Part shown: in pieces, positions 32,863-41,188 of the stretch
Layout: each line of letters begins with the position of its first letter
Numbering within the stretch: position 1 is the stretch's first letter
Origin: an uncultured Alistipes sp.
GTDB lineage: Bacteria; Bacteroidota; Bacteroidia; Bacteroidales; Rikenellaceae
Reading direction: 5' to 3'
Assembly: GCA_900769405.1 (NCBI GenBank)
Contig: CAAGGL010000010.1
Location: 62,001 to 126,000, forward strand
DNA: 64,000 bases
Program-made: the position numbers and the translations under genes
Notes under the pieces: generated by a model
The model's input: only the letters and a program-made list of their open reading frames with translations
Databases searched by the model: none
What the model was told of the DNA's origin: nothing

Positions 32863-34164
32863 TTGACAACTACGTCTTTATCCATAATTTCGTTAGGACA
32901 ATTCGAGCCTTCATCAGTGATCGCAATGGCATTGATGTTGGCTTTGTTGTTGTGTGTTTCGGCCTTTGTTTCGGGCTCGGAAACCGCATTTTTCTCGCTC
33001 ACCTCGGCGCAGATCCGCGAGATGAAGGAGAGCCGCCAGCAATCGTCCGAAACCATCATCCGACTGCTGACACATAGCGACCGACTGCTGGCTACAATTC
33101 TGATCTGCAATAACTTAGTCAATATCTGCATCACGATCATCTCGGCGCGTATCGTCGATCTGATGTTCGTGTTCCAGTCGGCAACGTGGACCTTTGTCTT
33201 CAAGACGGTCTGCGTTACGTTCCTGTTGTTGTTGTTCGGTGAGATCCTGCCCAAGGTGCTCGCCAACTCCAATCCGTTGCGTTTCGCGCGCTTTGCGGCG
33301 GGCCCGCTGTCGGTGCTGAATGCGATTGTTAGGCCGCTGTCGTCGATCCTCGTGCGCACGGGCGGCTCGATCAGCAACCGCTTCGAGGCCAAGCGCGACA
33401 ACCTCTCGATCGACGAGCTGTCGAACGCTATCGACCTCGCCTCGACCGACCAGACGCAGGAGGAGCGCAAGATGTTGTCGGGTATCGTCAACTTTGTCAA
33501 TACCGATGTTGCCGAGATTATGAAGCCGCGTATCGACATCGTGGCGGTCGAGATCAGCGAGAGCTATTCGGCTGTGAAAGAGCAGATTATCAAGTCGGGA
33601 TACTCTCGTATTCCGGTCTATGAGGAGAGCGCCGACAACATCAAGGGCGTGCTCTATGTCAAGGATTTGATCCCCTATATTCACAACGATGACTCGTTCG
33701 AGTGGGTGTCGTTGCTGCGCCAGCCCTACTACATTCCCGCGCACAAGAAGATCAACGACCTGCTCGAAGAGTTCCAATCGACCAAGGTGCATCTGGCGAT
33801 TGTGGTCGATGAGTATGGCTCGACGCTCGGTTTGGTGTCGTTGGAGGATATTTTGGAGGAGATCGTGGGTGAGATTTCGGACGAAATGGACAACGTCGAA
33901 ACCTTCTATACGAAGCTTGCTGACGGCTCGTATATCTTTGAGGGTAAGACACATATCGGCGATTTCGAGCGCGTGATGACCCTACCTGAGGACACTCTTT
34001 CGGAGGTCAAGGGCGAGGCCGAGACGCTGGCGGGACTGATGCTCGAAATCAAGCGCGAACTGCTCAAAAAGGGCGACTCGGTGACCACCCACGGATTGCG
34101 CCTGACGGTTACGGCTGTCGATGGTCGCCGTGTCGATAAGATCAAGGTCGAAAAGGTTGCTTAA
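32863..34164 (+). CDS. gldE: GldE/CNNM-family membrane protein
   Basis: This 433-residue protein (TTG start; an ATG at 32926 is the alternative) has a DUF21/CNNM membrane region with about three helices (residues 20-165), a CBS-domain pair (about 205-320, KPRIDIVAVE and SRIPVYEES) and a C-terminal CorC_HlyC transporter domain. The fold matches GldE, an accessory gliding/T9SS-associated protein of Bacteroidetes that is often next to a phosphopantetheinyl transferase, as here. Relatives transport or sense divalent cations. The gldE symbol rests on domain order and context. Confidence 0.85.
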   Translation: MTTTSLSIISLGQFEPSSVIAMALMLALLLCVSAFVSGSETAFFSLTSAQIREMKESRQQSSETIIRLLTHSDRLLATILICNNLVNICITIISARIVDLMFVFQSATWTFVFKTVCVTFLLLLFGEILPKVLANSNPLRFARFAAGPLSVLNAIVRPLSSILVRTGGSISNRFEAKRDNLSIDELSNAIDLASTDQTQEERKMLSGIVNFVNTDVAEIMKPRIDIVAVEISESYSAVKEQIIKSGYSRIPVYEESADNIKGVLYVKDLIPYIHNDDSFEWVSLLRQPYYIPAHKKINDLLEEFQSTKVHLAIVVDEYGSTLGLVSLEDILEEIVGEISDEMDNVETFYTKLADGSYIFEGKTHIGDFERVMTLPEDTLSEVKGEAETLAGLMLEIKRELLKKGDSVTTHGLRLTVTAVDGRRVDKIKVEKVA

Positions 34165-34178
34165 ATCATCATAACACA

Positions 34179-34811
34179 ATGAACACCAATGCGATAGAGA
34201 TTGTCGTGCGCGAGATTCCGACCGACGATTCACCCCTTTGCGAACTGTTGGGCGAGGACGAACGCGCCTACTTGTCGCAGCTCTCGGATGCTCGCCGCCG
34301 CGAATGGACGGCGTGGCGAGCGACGTTGCGCAGTCAGGCGGAGCGTTGGGCACTCAGCGACAGCGCGTTGCGTGTGGCGTATGCACCGTCGGGCGAGCCT
34401 TTGTTCGAGGGTTTGGAGGGATCGATTTCGGTCACTCACTCGCGCAGATATGTGGCGTTGGCTCGCGCGTGGGAGGGACGTTGCGGTATCGACATCGAGC
34501 AGCTCGATCGCAACTACGAACGCATTGAGGATAAGTATATTAGCGCGACCGAGAAGGAGTCGGAGGCGGCGCACGATGAGCGTTTTCGCGCGGTGGTTTG
34601 GTGCGCCAAGGAGGCCGTTTATAAGTGTCTGGGGCAGTCGGGGGTCGATTTCCGCCGCGACTTACAGGTCACGGAGGTCGATTTCGGGGGCGGTCGCGTG
34701 CGCGGCAGGGCTCTCGGTAAGGAGTTCGAGGGGGTGCTCCACGAACTTGACGGCGCCATTCTGGTGGCGGTCACGACCAATCAAAATCCACATTTTACGA
34801 TCGAAAAATAG
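34179..34811 (+). CDS. 4'-phosphopantetheinyl transferase (Sfp type)
   Basis: This 210-residue protein has the Sfp-type motifs ISVTHSRRYVALA near 87, GIDIEQLDRNYERI near 107 and WCAKEAVYKCLGQSG near 144, with the Mg-binding Asp and Glu. It moves phosphopantetheine from CoA onto acyl or peptidyl carrier proteins. It lies 14 bp after gldE, the usual pairing in Bacteroidetes. The carrier protein target is not visible in this window. A terminator follows directly. Confidence 0.93.
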   Translation: MNTNAIEIVVREIPTDDSPLCELLGEDERAYLSQLSDARRREWTAWRATLRSQAERWALSDSALRVAYAPSGEPLFEGLEGSISVTHSRRYVALARAWEGRCGIDIEQLDRNYERIEDKYISATEKESEAAHDERFRAVVWCAKEAVYKCLGQSGVDFRRDLQVTEVDFGGGRVRGRALGKEFEGVLHELDGAILVAVTTNQNPHFTIEK

Positions 34812-34838
34812 GCGAGCTGCGAGGTTCGCTTTTTTGTT
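34812..34838 (+). terminator. Terminator after the phosphopantetheinyl transferase
   Basis: GCGAGC-UGCGAG-GUUCGC (34813-34830, one G-U pair) is followed by UUUUUUG, 1 bp after the stop codon. Between here and 35016 the DNA is G+C-rich with a few short inverted repeats (CCGCCCG 34856-34862 / CGGGCGG 34876-34882) but no gene that I can support. Confidence 0.8.
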
Positions 34839-35015
34839 TGCCGTGCCGCCGCGAGCCGCCCGAAATATTGGCGCGCGGGCGGAGGTCTGGCACTCAATTT
34901 GCACGTTCGGAGGGTGACGGGCAACGCCTCGGCAGCGCACGAAAAGGGGCAAAAATGCACGTCGAACGGCAAAACGAGCACTCTCTTTTTCCGATACTTT
35001 TACTTTTCTCTTTCG

Positions 35016-35050
35016 ATTGGCGTTGTGCGTGTGTGCAACGCCAATTTTTG
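35016..35050 (+). terminator. Leader hairpin before the DHOD-like gene (possible attenuator)
   Basis: A perfect 10-bp stem ATTGGCGTTG / CAACGCCAAT with loop TGCGTGTGTG (35016-35045) is followed by TTTTTG, 48 bp before the next start codon. The nearest promoter-like box is TACTTTTA at 34995-35002, so the hairpin could be at the 5' end of the mRNA, or it could stop upstream readthrough. Confidence 0.55.
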
Positions 35051-35097
35051 TGGACAGGCTCACTGCCCGACCACCTAAAACAATAAAACTGAGAGCT

Positions 35098-36081
35098 ATG
35101 AAACATATTCACACGTCCTATCTCGGTCTGCAACTCTCGTCGCCCGTTGTGGTTGCGAGCTCGCCCTACTCGGCCGATATCGAGGGTGTTCGCTCGGCGG
35201 CCGAGGCGGGTGCCGGTGCCGTGGTGCTGAAATCGATCTTCGAGGAGCAGATCATCGGTCACGCCGACCATCTCTCCGAGTTCAACACCTCGCCGTTTGG
35301 CGATACGGCGGACTATCTGCAACACTACGTTGGCGAGGATTATCGCAGTCGATTTCTGCATCTGGTGACCGAGGCGAAGGCGCAAACCTCGATCCCGATC
35401 ATCGTCAGTATCAACTGCATCGGTGTGGGTGCGCGCTGGGTCGATTACGCCAAGGAGTTGGCGTCGGCAGGTGCTGATGCGCTGGAAATCAACGCCTTCA
35501 CGCTCGCGGCCGATCGACATATTCGCTCCGAGCAGGTCGAGGAGGAGTACCAATATGTGGTGCGGAGGATCTGCGCGGCGGTGAAGATCCCCGTTTCGGT
35601 CAAGCTGCCCCTGCGACTGACCGCACCGATCAATCTGATCGATCGTCTGTGGGGCGTCGGGGCGCGCGGCGTGGTGCTCTACAATCGCTCGTTCGAGCCC
35701 GATGTCGATATCGAGGCGCTCCATTTCAAGCCCGCAAATCCGTTCAGCGAGGTGGTCGAGTTGCGCAATTCGCTGCGCTGGATCGCACTCTGCACGCGCG
35801 TGGTGCCGCAGGTCGATGTGGCGGTTTCGACGGGTGTGCATAGCGGTGCCGAGGCCATCAAGGCGTTGTTATGCGGGGCGCGGGCGGTGCAGGTCTGCAC
35901 GGCGATACATAATGATGGTTATGAGGCGATTAACGAGATCAATCAGGCAATCAACGCGTGGGGACGCGAGCACGGATTCCGCACGATCGAGGAGTTTCGC
36001 GGGCGCGTGGCTGAGCCTCCCGGCAGCGACGACGACTTGCTGCTCCGTACTCAATATATGCGTTACTTTCCGAAGGGTTAG
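35098..36081 (+). CDS. Dihydroorotate dehydrogenase-like protein
   Basis: From the ATG at 35098 (MKHIHTSYLGLQLSSPVVVA) this is 327 residues. It is a TIM-barrel FMN protein: SSPVVVASSPYS, AGAGAVVLKSIFEEQI, SINCIGVGARWVDYAKEL, a lysine-bearing VSVKLPLRL, and phosphate-binding VAVSTGVHSGAEAIKALLCG and ARAVQVCTA. This matches the DHOD-like family, which is not the canonical PyrD; activity on dihydroorotate is not proven. The 27 upstream in-frame codons cross the leader hairpin and are not expected to be coding. Confidence 0.88.
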   Translation: MKHIHTSYLGLQLSSPVVVASSPYSADIEGVRSAAEAGAGAVVLKSIFEEQIIGHADHLSEFNTSPFGDTADYLQHYVGEDYRSRFLHLVTEAKAQTSIPIIVSINCIGVGARWVDYAKELASAGADALEINAFTLAADRHIRSEQVEEEYQYVVRRICAAVKIPVSVKLPLRLTAPINLIDRLWGVGARGVVLYNRSFEPDVDIEALHFKPANPFSEVVELRNSLRWIALCTRVVPQVDVAVSTGVHSGAEAIKALLCGARAVQVCTAIHNDGYEAINEINQAINAWGREHGFRTIEEFRGRVAEPPGSDDDLLLRTQYMRYFPKG

Positions 36082-36101
36082 CAACGATACCCGCATAACG
36101 A

Positions 36102-36137
36102 AAACAGCCGCACTCCATTATCGGGATGCGGCTGTTT
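36102..36137. terminator. Bidirectional terminator between convergent genes
   Basis: AAACAGCCGCACTCC (36102-36116), loop ATTATC, GGGATGCGGCTGTTT (36123-36137), with A and T runs at its ends. It lies between the DHOD-like gene (plus) and the ABC permease (minus). Confidence 0.85.
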
Positions 36138-36157
36138 ATGTCTTGTGCGTCAGTGGT

Positions 36158-37486
36158 TTAGTCCTTCATTCGGATCCATTGCCAGAGCTCTTTGTACGAG
36201 GGTTTGCGGCCGTGCATAAAGATACCGATGCGGTAGATCTTCGCCGCGATCCATACCATCACTGCAAAGCTCGCCGCCAGAATCACGAGCGACAGCGCCA
36301 GCTCCCACATCGGAACATCGAAGGGTAGTCGCGCCATCATCACGATGGGCGAGGTGAACGGAATCATACTGCACCACACCGATAGCGGGGCGTGGGGCTC
36401 CTTCATTGCGAACATCATCACGATGAAACCGATGATGATCGGCATCGTGATCGGGGTCTGGAACTGCTGTGCGTCCTGCACGTTATCGACCGCGCTACCC
36501 ACCGCCGCGAACATCGCCGCATAGAGCAGATAACCACCCAGGAAGTAGAGCAGGAAGCTACCGAAGAAGCGCACGAGGAAGCCGATGTCGGTTGCATTTG
36601 CGAGCATTGCCGCCATTTCGGGATCGACGCCTGCGCCCTCCATTGCCGCCATATCGGCCGTACCTGCCGAGATTGCCGCAGCACTCTCCACCAGCTCGGT
36701 CGGCATCATAAACTGCATCACCACCGTGCCGCCAACGAAGATAATCACGATCCAGATGACGAATTGCAGCACCGCCACCGATGCGATACCCAGAATCTTA
36801 CCCATCATCAGCTGATAGGGACGCACCGTCGCCACCATCACTTCGAGCACCTTACCGCTCTTCTCCTCGATGACGCCCTGCATCACCATCGAGCCGTAGA
36901 TGATCACGAAGATATACATCACGAAACCAAAGATATAGGACAATCCGAACGCCAGCACGCTCGAACTCTCCTTATCCTCCTCGTCCTCCTCGCCCAGCTT
37001 GTAGCTGCGCAGCGTCACGTCGGCCTCGACCTCATCCATAATCTGGGGCAGGTTCTCGATGTCGTAAGCCTTCAAGCGGTGCTGCTCGATCACCTCCTCG
37101 ATGTCGCGGGCAATGGCGCTCTCGACCTCCATCGTCGAGGTCGAATAGGAGTAGAGCGACACGTTCGAGGGGTTCTCGACGATGTCCTCGCCAATCACAA
37201 GAAAACCATACATCTGCTCGTCACCCTCGGCGCGCAACTCCTCGGGAGTGCGGTCGGTGGGCTCGTAAACGATCACCTCGGTCGAGGCGAGCGACGGAGC
37301 GATCACGCCACTGCGATCGACAACGGCGATACGCTTGGCCTCACCCACGTTGGTTGCCATAATGAACGATGTGCCGACCATAATACCCACCATCAGCAGC
37401 GGGGTGAGAATGGTCGAAATGATGAAGCTCTTCTTCATCACGCGCTCGCGGAATTCGCGGCCTATAATAATACCTATTGCCGACAT
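36158..37486 (-). CDS. ABC-2 type transporter permease (NatB-like)
   Basis: This 442-residue membrane protein has a first helix at about 23-45 (IISTILTPLLMVGIMVGTSF), a ~130-residue extracytoplasmic domain, then about five more helices from ~175 on, with QGVIEEKSGKVLEVMVATVRPYQ-type ABC-2 sequence near 214. This matches the NatB/YhaP export permeases. It starts 2 bp after the ATPase gene, so the pair forms one exporter. The substrate is unknown. Confidence 0.9.
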   Translation of the reverse strand: MSAIGIIIGREFRERVMKKSFIISTILTPLLMVGIMVGTSFIMATNVGEAKRIAVVDRSGVIAPSLASTEVIVYEPTDRTPEELRAEGDEQMYGFLVIGEDIVENPSNVSLYSYSTSTMEVESAIARDIEEVIEQHRLKAYDIENLPQIMDEVEADVTLRSYKLGEEDEEDKESSSVLAFGLSYIFGFVMYIFVIIYGSMVMQGVIEEKSGKVLEVMVATVRPYQLMMGKILGIASVAVLQFVIWIVIIFVGGTVVMQFMMPTELVESAAAISAGTADMAAMEGAGVDPEMAAMLANATDIGFLVRFFGSFLLYFLGGYLLYAAMFAAVGSAVDNVQDAQQFQTPITMPIIIGFIVMMFAMKEPHAPLSVWCSMIPFTSPIVMMARLPFDVPMWELALSLVILAASFAVMVWIAAKIYRIGIFMHGRKPSYKELWQWIRMKD

Positions 37487-37488
37487 AA

Positions 37489-38430
37489 CTACTTCTCCTC
37501 TACGGTTTTAAGCTGACCTGCTACGGCCTTGATGAATATATCGTTCATACTCGGAATGATCTCGCGGAACGAGCGCAACTCGACGCTGTCGTTGATCACC
37601 GAGATCACACCACGTACATCGCTATCGTTCTCGACGTGGATCTTCACCTGATTGTAGATACCCTCGGCCGCAGTGCCGTCGTCGAGCAGCGTGCAGTGGC
37701 CATTGAGAGCCGAGATCAGCTGCTCGCGCTCGCCTCGGAAATCGACCTCGAAGATGTTGTTGCCGTGGCGGTGGCGCACCTCGTCGAGGCGACCGCTGAG
37801 AATGTTCTCTGACTTGTTGATCAGCGTGATGTGGTCGCAAATCTCCTCGACGCTCGACATATTGTGGGTCGAGAAGATGATTGTTGCGCCCTCGTCGCGC
37901 AGACGCAGGATCTCCTGCTTCATCAGGTTGGCATTGATCGGATCGAAACCCGAGAAGGGCTCATCGAAAATCAGCAGTTCGGGCTTGTGGAGCACCGTCA
38001 CGATGAACTGCACCTTCTGCGCCATACCCTTGCTCAGATCCTCGACCTTCTTGTTCCACCAATCCTGAATTCCGAAGCGCACGAACCACTCTTTGAGTCG
38101 TACCGTAGCCTCGCGATGCGACAGACCGCGCAGTCGCGCGAAGTAGATCGCCTGGTCGCTGACCTTCATTTTCTTATATAGACCGCGCTCCTCGGGCATA
38201 TAACCGATTCGATAGACGTCCTGCTGAGCCATCGGTTTGCCGTTGAGCAGCACGGTACCCTCGTCAGCCATAATGATACGGTTGATGATTCGGATCAGGG
38301 TAGTCTTACCCGCGCCATTGGGGCCGAGCAGACCATAGACACTTCCTCGGGGGATCGAGAGCGAAACGTCGTTCAGGGCGGTATGCTCGGCATAGCGCTT
38401 GGTGACGTGTTCAATACGAAGTAAATCCAT
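37489..38430 (-). CDS. ABC transporter ATP-binding protein
   Basis: From the ATG at 38430 (MDLLRIEHVTKRYAEHTALN) this is 313 residues. Walker A GLLGPNGAGKTTL is near 35, the signature is a divergent DLSKGMAQKVQF near 133, and Walker B LLIFDEPFSGFDP near 156, with the H-loop FSTHNMSS. The C-terminal DUF4162-type domain is usual for NatA-like ATPases. The in-frame codons upstream of 38430 cross the promoter and were left out. It is paired with the downstream permease. Confidence 0.93.
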   Translation of the reverse strand: MDLLRIEHVTKRYAEHTALNDVSLSIPRGSVYGLLGPNGAGKTTLIRIINRIIMADEGTVLLNGKPMAQQDVYRIGYMPEERGLYKKMKVSDQAIYFARLRGLSHREATVRLKEWFVRFGIQDWWNKKVEDLSKGMAQKVQFIVTVLHKPELLIFDEPFSGFDPINANLMKQEILRLRDEGATIIFSTHNMSSVEEICDHITLINKSENILSGRLDEVRHRHGNNIFEVDFRGEREQLISALNGHCTLLDDGTAAEGIYNQVKIHVENDSDVRGVISVINDSVELRSFREIIPSMNDIFIKAVAGQLKTVEEK

Positions 38431-38462
38431 AAAATAAGATGTATATATAGTGTTATTTGTCG

Positions 38463-38493
38463 CAAAGTTAATGATTTTTCTTTGATAAACAAT
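38463..38493 (-). promoter_or_regulatory. Predicted promoter of the ABC exporter operon
   Basis: Minus-strand TAACTTTG (38470-38463) with a weak ATTG -33 box (38493-38490) after 19 bases. The leader would be about 26 nt. Confidence 0.55.
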
Positions 38494-38590
38494 AGAAATA
38501 TATCGAAAAACGATAAGCGAAACGCAATTTTTTTGCATTTCACGGTGTGCAAACGCCAATTGTCCTCAAACTGCAATCAAAAAGAGTAAT

Positions 38591-38682
38591 CGTGAATTGT
38601 CAACCGACGCCAAGTCGAGCGGGCTCGAACTTGGCTGAGGTGCGAAGGAGGAAAAGCTGCCGCAGGCAGATTAATTGTGAAT
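38591..38682 (+). repeat. Hairpin cassette bounded by inverted-orientation heptads
   Basis: Single heptads (ATTCACG on the minus strand at 38597-38591; ATTCACA at 38682-38676) bound two hairpins. The first is GCCAAGT-CGAG-CGGG-CTCG-A-ACTTGGC (38609-38635) and the second is CTGCC-GCA-GGCAG (38657-38669). The layout differs from the two-hairpin element. No gene is present. Confidence 0.65.
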
Positions 38683-38683
38683 C

Positions 38684-38713
38684 AAAAAAGCCGCACTCCG
38701 ATTGGGGTGCGGC
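38684..38713 (-). terminator. Terminator of the sugar transporter gene
   Basis: Minus-strand GCCGCACCCC-AATC-GGAGUGCGGC (38713-38690) followed by UUUUUUGA, 26 bp after the stop codon at 38740. Confidence 0.88.
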
Positions 38714-38739
38714 ATAACTATTTTAGGAAAGTCCTGTGA

Positions 38740-39999
38740 TTACTCGGTCGGAATGTCCTTGTTTACGTTCTTCGAGCCAACGAGCGCGTAGAACAACATA
38801 TAAGCCAAACCTGCGATTACAACCCAGTAGCTTGCCAGGTAGTTGCCGGTTGCGTCAACGACAGCGTTCTGCACCAGAGGCAGGATACCACCACCGCAAA
38901 CCAGCGCCATAAAGATACCCGAAGCCTTCTCGGTGTACTTGCCGAGACCCTCAACTGCGAGGTTGAAGATACCGCCCCACATAACCGAGGTGCACAGACC
39001 TACCAGCACCAACAGAGCTGCATTTACGGGTACGTTAGCCATAGCGAAGCCCTTAGCGCCGTCGAATACGGGCAGGTTCACCATTGTCGAGGGCGAGAGG
39101 AACATAGCACCTGCAACCAGGCACAGACCTACGATCGACGCGGTCGAGAGCATAGCCTTAGCCGACACCTTGCTACCAACGGCTGCACCAACCAGACGGC
39201 CGATGAGCATCAGGAACCAATATGTACCTGCAACGGTACCAGCGATAGCGGTTGTCGAAACCTCGTTCAACCACTTCTGCAATACGTTGGGAATACCAAC
39301 CTCAACACCTACATAAACGAAGATTGCGATAGCGCCCAGCACGAAGTGGCGGAACGACATCGGGCCATACTTCGACTTCTCGGCGGTTGCAGCTGCTGCG
39401 GGAGCGTTCTCGGGGATTGCGGTGCCCGAAACCACGATGAATGCCACAGCGAAGATAGCCAATGCGGTGTACATCAGGCCGTTCACGTCGCTAATCTGAG
39501 CTGCTGCGATGTTGGGGATCAAAAGACCGGTCAGGATGATCACTGCGGTACCCATCAACGAGTTGAACGAGCCACCGATCTGGATCAGCTGGTTACCCTT
39601 GTTACCGCCGCCACCGAGCTTGTTCAGCATCGGGTTAACAACGATGTTGAGCATACACATCGAGAAACCTGCAACGAAAGCACCGAGCAGATATACGCCG
39701 AAGCTCTCAGCGAAGCCCGAAATGGTCTGAATAGCAACGCCGATGAAACCAACGCCGATAGCGATCAGAGCGGTCTTCTTGTAGCCGAACTTCGACAGCA
39801 TATTACCTGCGGGGATACCCATCACGGCATAAGCGATGAAGTTAGCGAAAACACCCAGCGTACCCATCCAGTTAGCCACGCCGAACTGGTGCTTCAATAC
39901 GTCGCCCATAGGCGAAGCCAGGTTGGTCACGAACGAGATCATACCGAAGAGGAGGATCATCACGATGATGGCCAACACATTACTTTTCTGTTTTTCCAT
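38740..39999 (-). CDS. Sugar MFS transporter, FucP/GluP family
   Basis: This 419-residue protein has 12 predicted membrane helices and FucP-family features: an N-terminal FGMISFVTNLASPMGDVLKH and a GIPAGNMLSKFGYKKTALI loop near 56. MCMLNIVVNPMLNKLGGGGN near 118 and SGIFMALVCGGGILPLVQ near 364 follow. The family imports fucose, glucose or galactose with protons or sodium. It is a single-gene unit with its own promoter and terminator. Its codon use is richer in Ala-gct/gca than the neighbours, suggesting high expression. The sugar cannot be told from sequence. Confidence 0.92.
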   Translation of the reverse strand: MEKQKSNVLAIIVMILLFGMISFVTNLASPMGDVLKHQFGVANWMGTLGVFANFIAYAVMGIPAGNMLSKFGYKKTALIAIGVGFIGVAIQTISGFAESFGVYLLGAFVAGFSMCMLNIVVNPMLNKLGGGGNKGNQLIQIGGSFNSLMGTAVIILTGLLIPNIAAAQISDVNGLMYTALAIFAVAFIVVSGTAIPENAPAAAATAEKSKYGPMSFRHFVLGAIAIFVYVGVEVGIPNVLQKWLNEVSTTAIAGTVAGTYWFLMLIGRLVGAAVGSKVSAKAMLSTASIVGLCLVAGAMFLSPSTMVNLPVFDGAKGFAMANVPVNAALLVLVGLCTSVMWGGIFNLAVEGLGKYTEKASGIFMALVCGGGILPLVQNAVVDATGNYLASYWVVIAGLAYMLFYALVGSKNVNKDIPTE

Positions 40000-40056
40000 A
40001 CGAATTCAGTTTATTTTAGATTGTTAGTTTTTAGTCGTTGTGCGGACTAAGTCCTA

Positions 40057-40087
40057 CAAATTTAGCGCATTTTTTTGATTTAGCAAC
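40057..40087 (-). promoter_or_regulatory. Predicted promoter of the sugar transporter
   Basis: Minus-strand TAAATTTG (40064-40057) with GTTG (40087-40084) after 19 bases. Confidence 0.5.
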
Positions 40088-40099
40088 AATTTTTCGTGC

Positions 40100-41086
40100 T
40101 TATTTGTTTCTCTCGCCGATATAGGCGCAGAGCGTCATCAGCGAATCGCGGTATTCCGAGGGGGGATAGTGCGACAAAATGCGGGTTGCGTTCTCGATAT
40201 ATTGACGCATCGAAAGCTCGGCTGCGGCGATACCTCCGCGCTCGGCAACCATCTCCTGCAACGCAACGCTCTGCTCCTTGGTGGTGCAGTTGCGAATCTG
40301 CTCGATGATCTGTTTACGCTCCTCCTCCGAGCACTCTTCGAGCACACAGAGCATCGGCAGCGTGATCTTATGTTCGAGCAGGTCGTTACCCGAGGGTTTA
40401 CCCGTCTCGGCGTCGGGCGTATAGTCCAGAATGTCGTCCTTGATCTGGAACGCCATACCGATGCAATCGCCGAAGCGACGCATCTCGGCCACCTGCTGCG
40501 ATGAGGCACCGACGGTCAGCGCACCGACCGACGAACTGACGCCGAGCAGCGTAGCGGTCTTCTTGTAGATCACGTCGAGGTAAGAGTCGCGCGTAATATC
40601 GAGTGCGCGGCTGTGGGCACTCTGCATCAACTCGCCCTCGCACAGCTCACCGATAGCGCCGATCAGGTGCGACACGATGTCGTACTGACCGCTGTGCATA
40701 CCGTTAGCGAATGTTCGCGCGAGGATATAATCGCCCACCAGCACCGCATTACGCGACTGCCACATAGCATTTACCGAGGGTTTGCCGCGACGCAGGTTCG
40801 ACTCGTCGATCACGTCGTCGTGGATCAGCGATGCGGTGTGCAGCATCTCGACGATCGAGGCTGCGAGCAGGGTTCGGTGCGAGGCTCCCGCCTGGGGATT
40901 ACGCGCGAACATACCCGCCGCAAGCAGAACGAGCATCGGGCGCACGCCCTTGCCGCGATTCGAGATCACGTATTCGAGAATCGAGCGCAGGGGTTCGGTT
41001 TCGGCGTTGAAGAATCGACGCACAAACTCCTCATATTGTATCAGATCTTGTTCAATCGGGCGGCGAATTGCTGCAATAGTATCCAT
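40100..41086 (-). CDS. Long-chain polyprenyl diphosphate synthase
   Basis: From MDTIAAIRRPIEQ at 41086 this is 328 residues. Both Asp-rich motifs are present: FARM IHDDVIDESNLRRGKPS near 85, and SARM GMAFQIKDDILDYTPD near 212. The small residues before the first motif (EMLHTASLIHDD) fit an octaprenyl-type long-chain synthase, which would supply the menaquinone side chain. The longer open frame extending upstream to 42013 runs antisense to the next gene and was discarded. A second, shorter-chain-type synthase lies at 55997. Confidence 0.92.
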   Translation of the reverse strand: MDTIAAIRRPIEQDLIQYEEFVRRFFNAETEPLRSILEYVISNRGKGVRPMLVLLAAGMFARNPQAGASHRTLLAASIVEMLHTASLIHDDVIDESNLRRGKPSVNAMWQSRNAVLVGDYILARTFANGMHSGQYDIVSHLIGAIGELCEGELMQSAHSRALDITRDSYLDVIYKKTATLLGVSSSVGALTVGASSQQVAEMRRFGDCIGMAFQIKDDILDYTPDAETGKPSGNDLLEHKITLPMLCVLEECSEEERKQIIEQIRNCTTKEQSVALQEMVAERGGIAAAELSMRQYIENATRILSHYPPSEYRDSLMTLCAYIGERNK

Positions 41087-41188
41087 TATAAAAGAGTTTT
41101 TATTTGCAAATATACGGTTTTTTCGGGATAGGGACACGCTTGTCCAACTATTTTTCGTTACTTTGCAGTTTGATATTAAAGATTTTGA

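Noticed and set aside
34812..35097. A small gene in the G+C-rich gap before the DHOD-like gene
   Set aside because: Short frames there have no family features and cross terminator-like hairpins.
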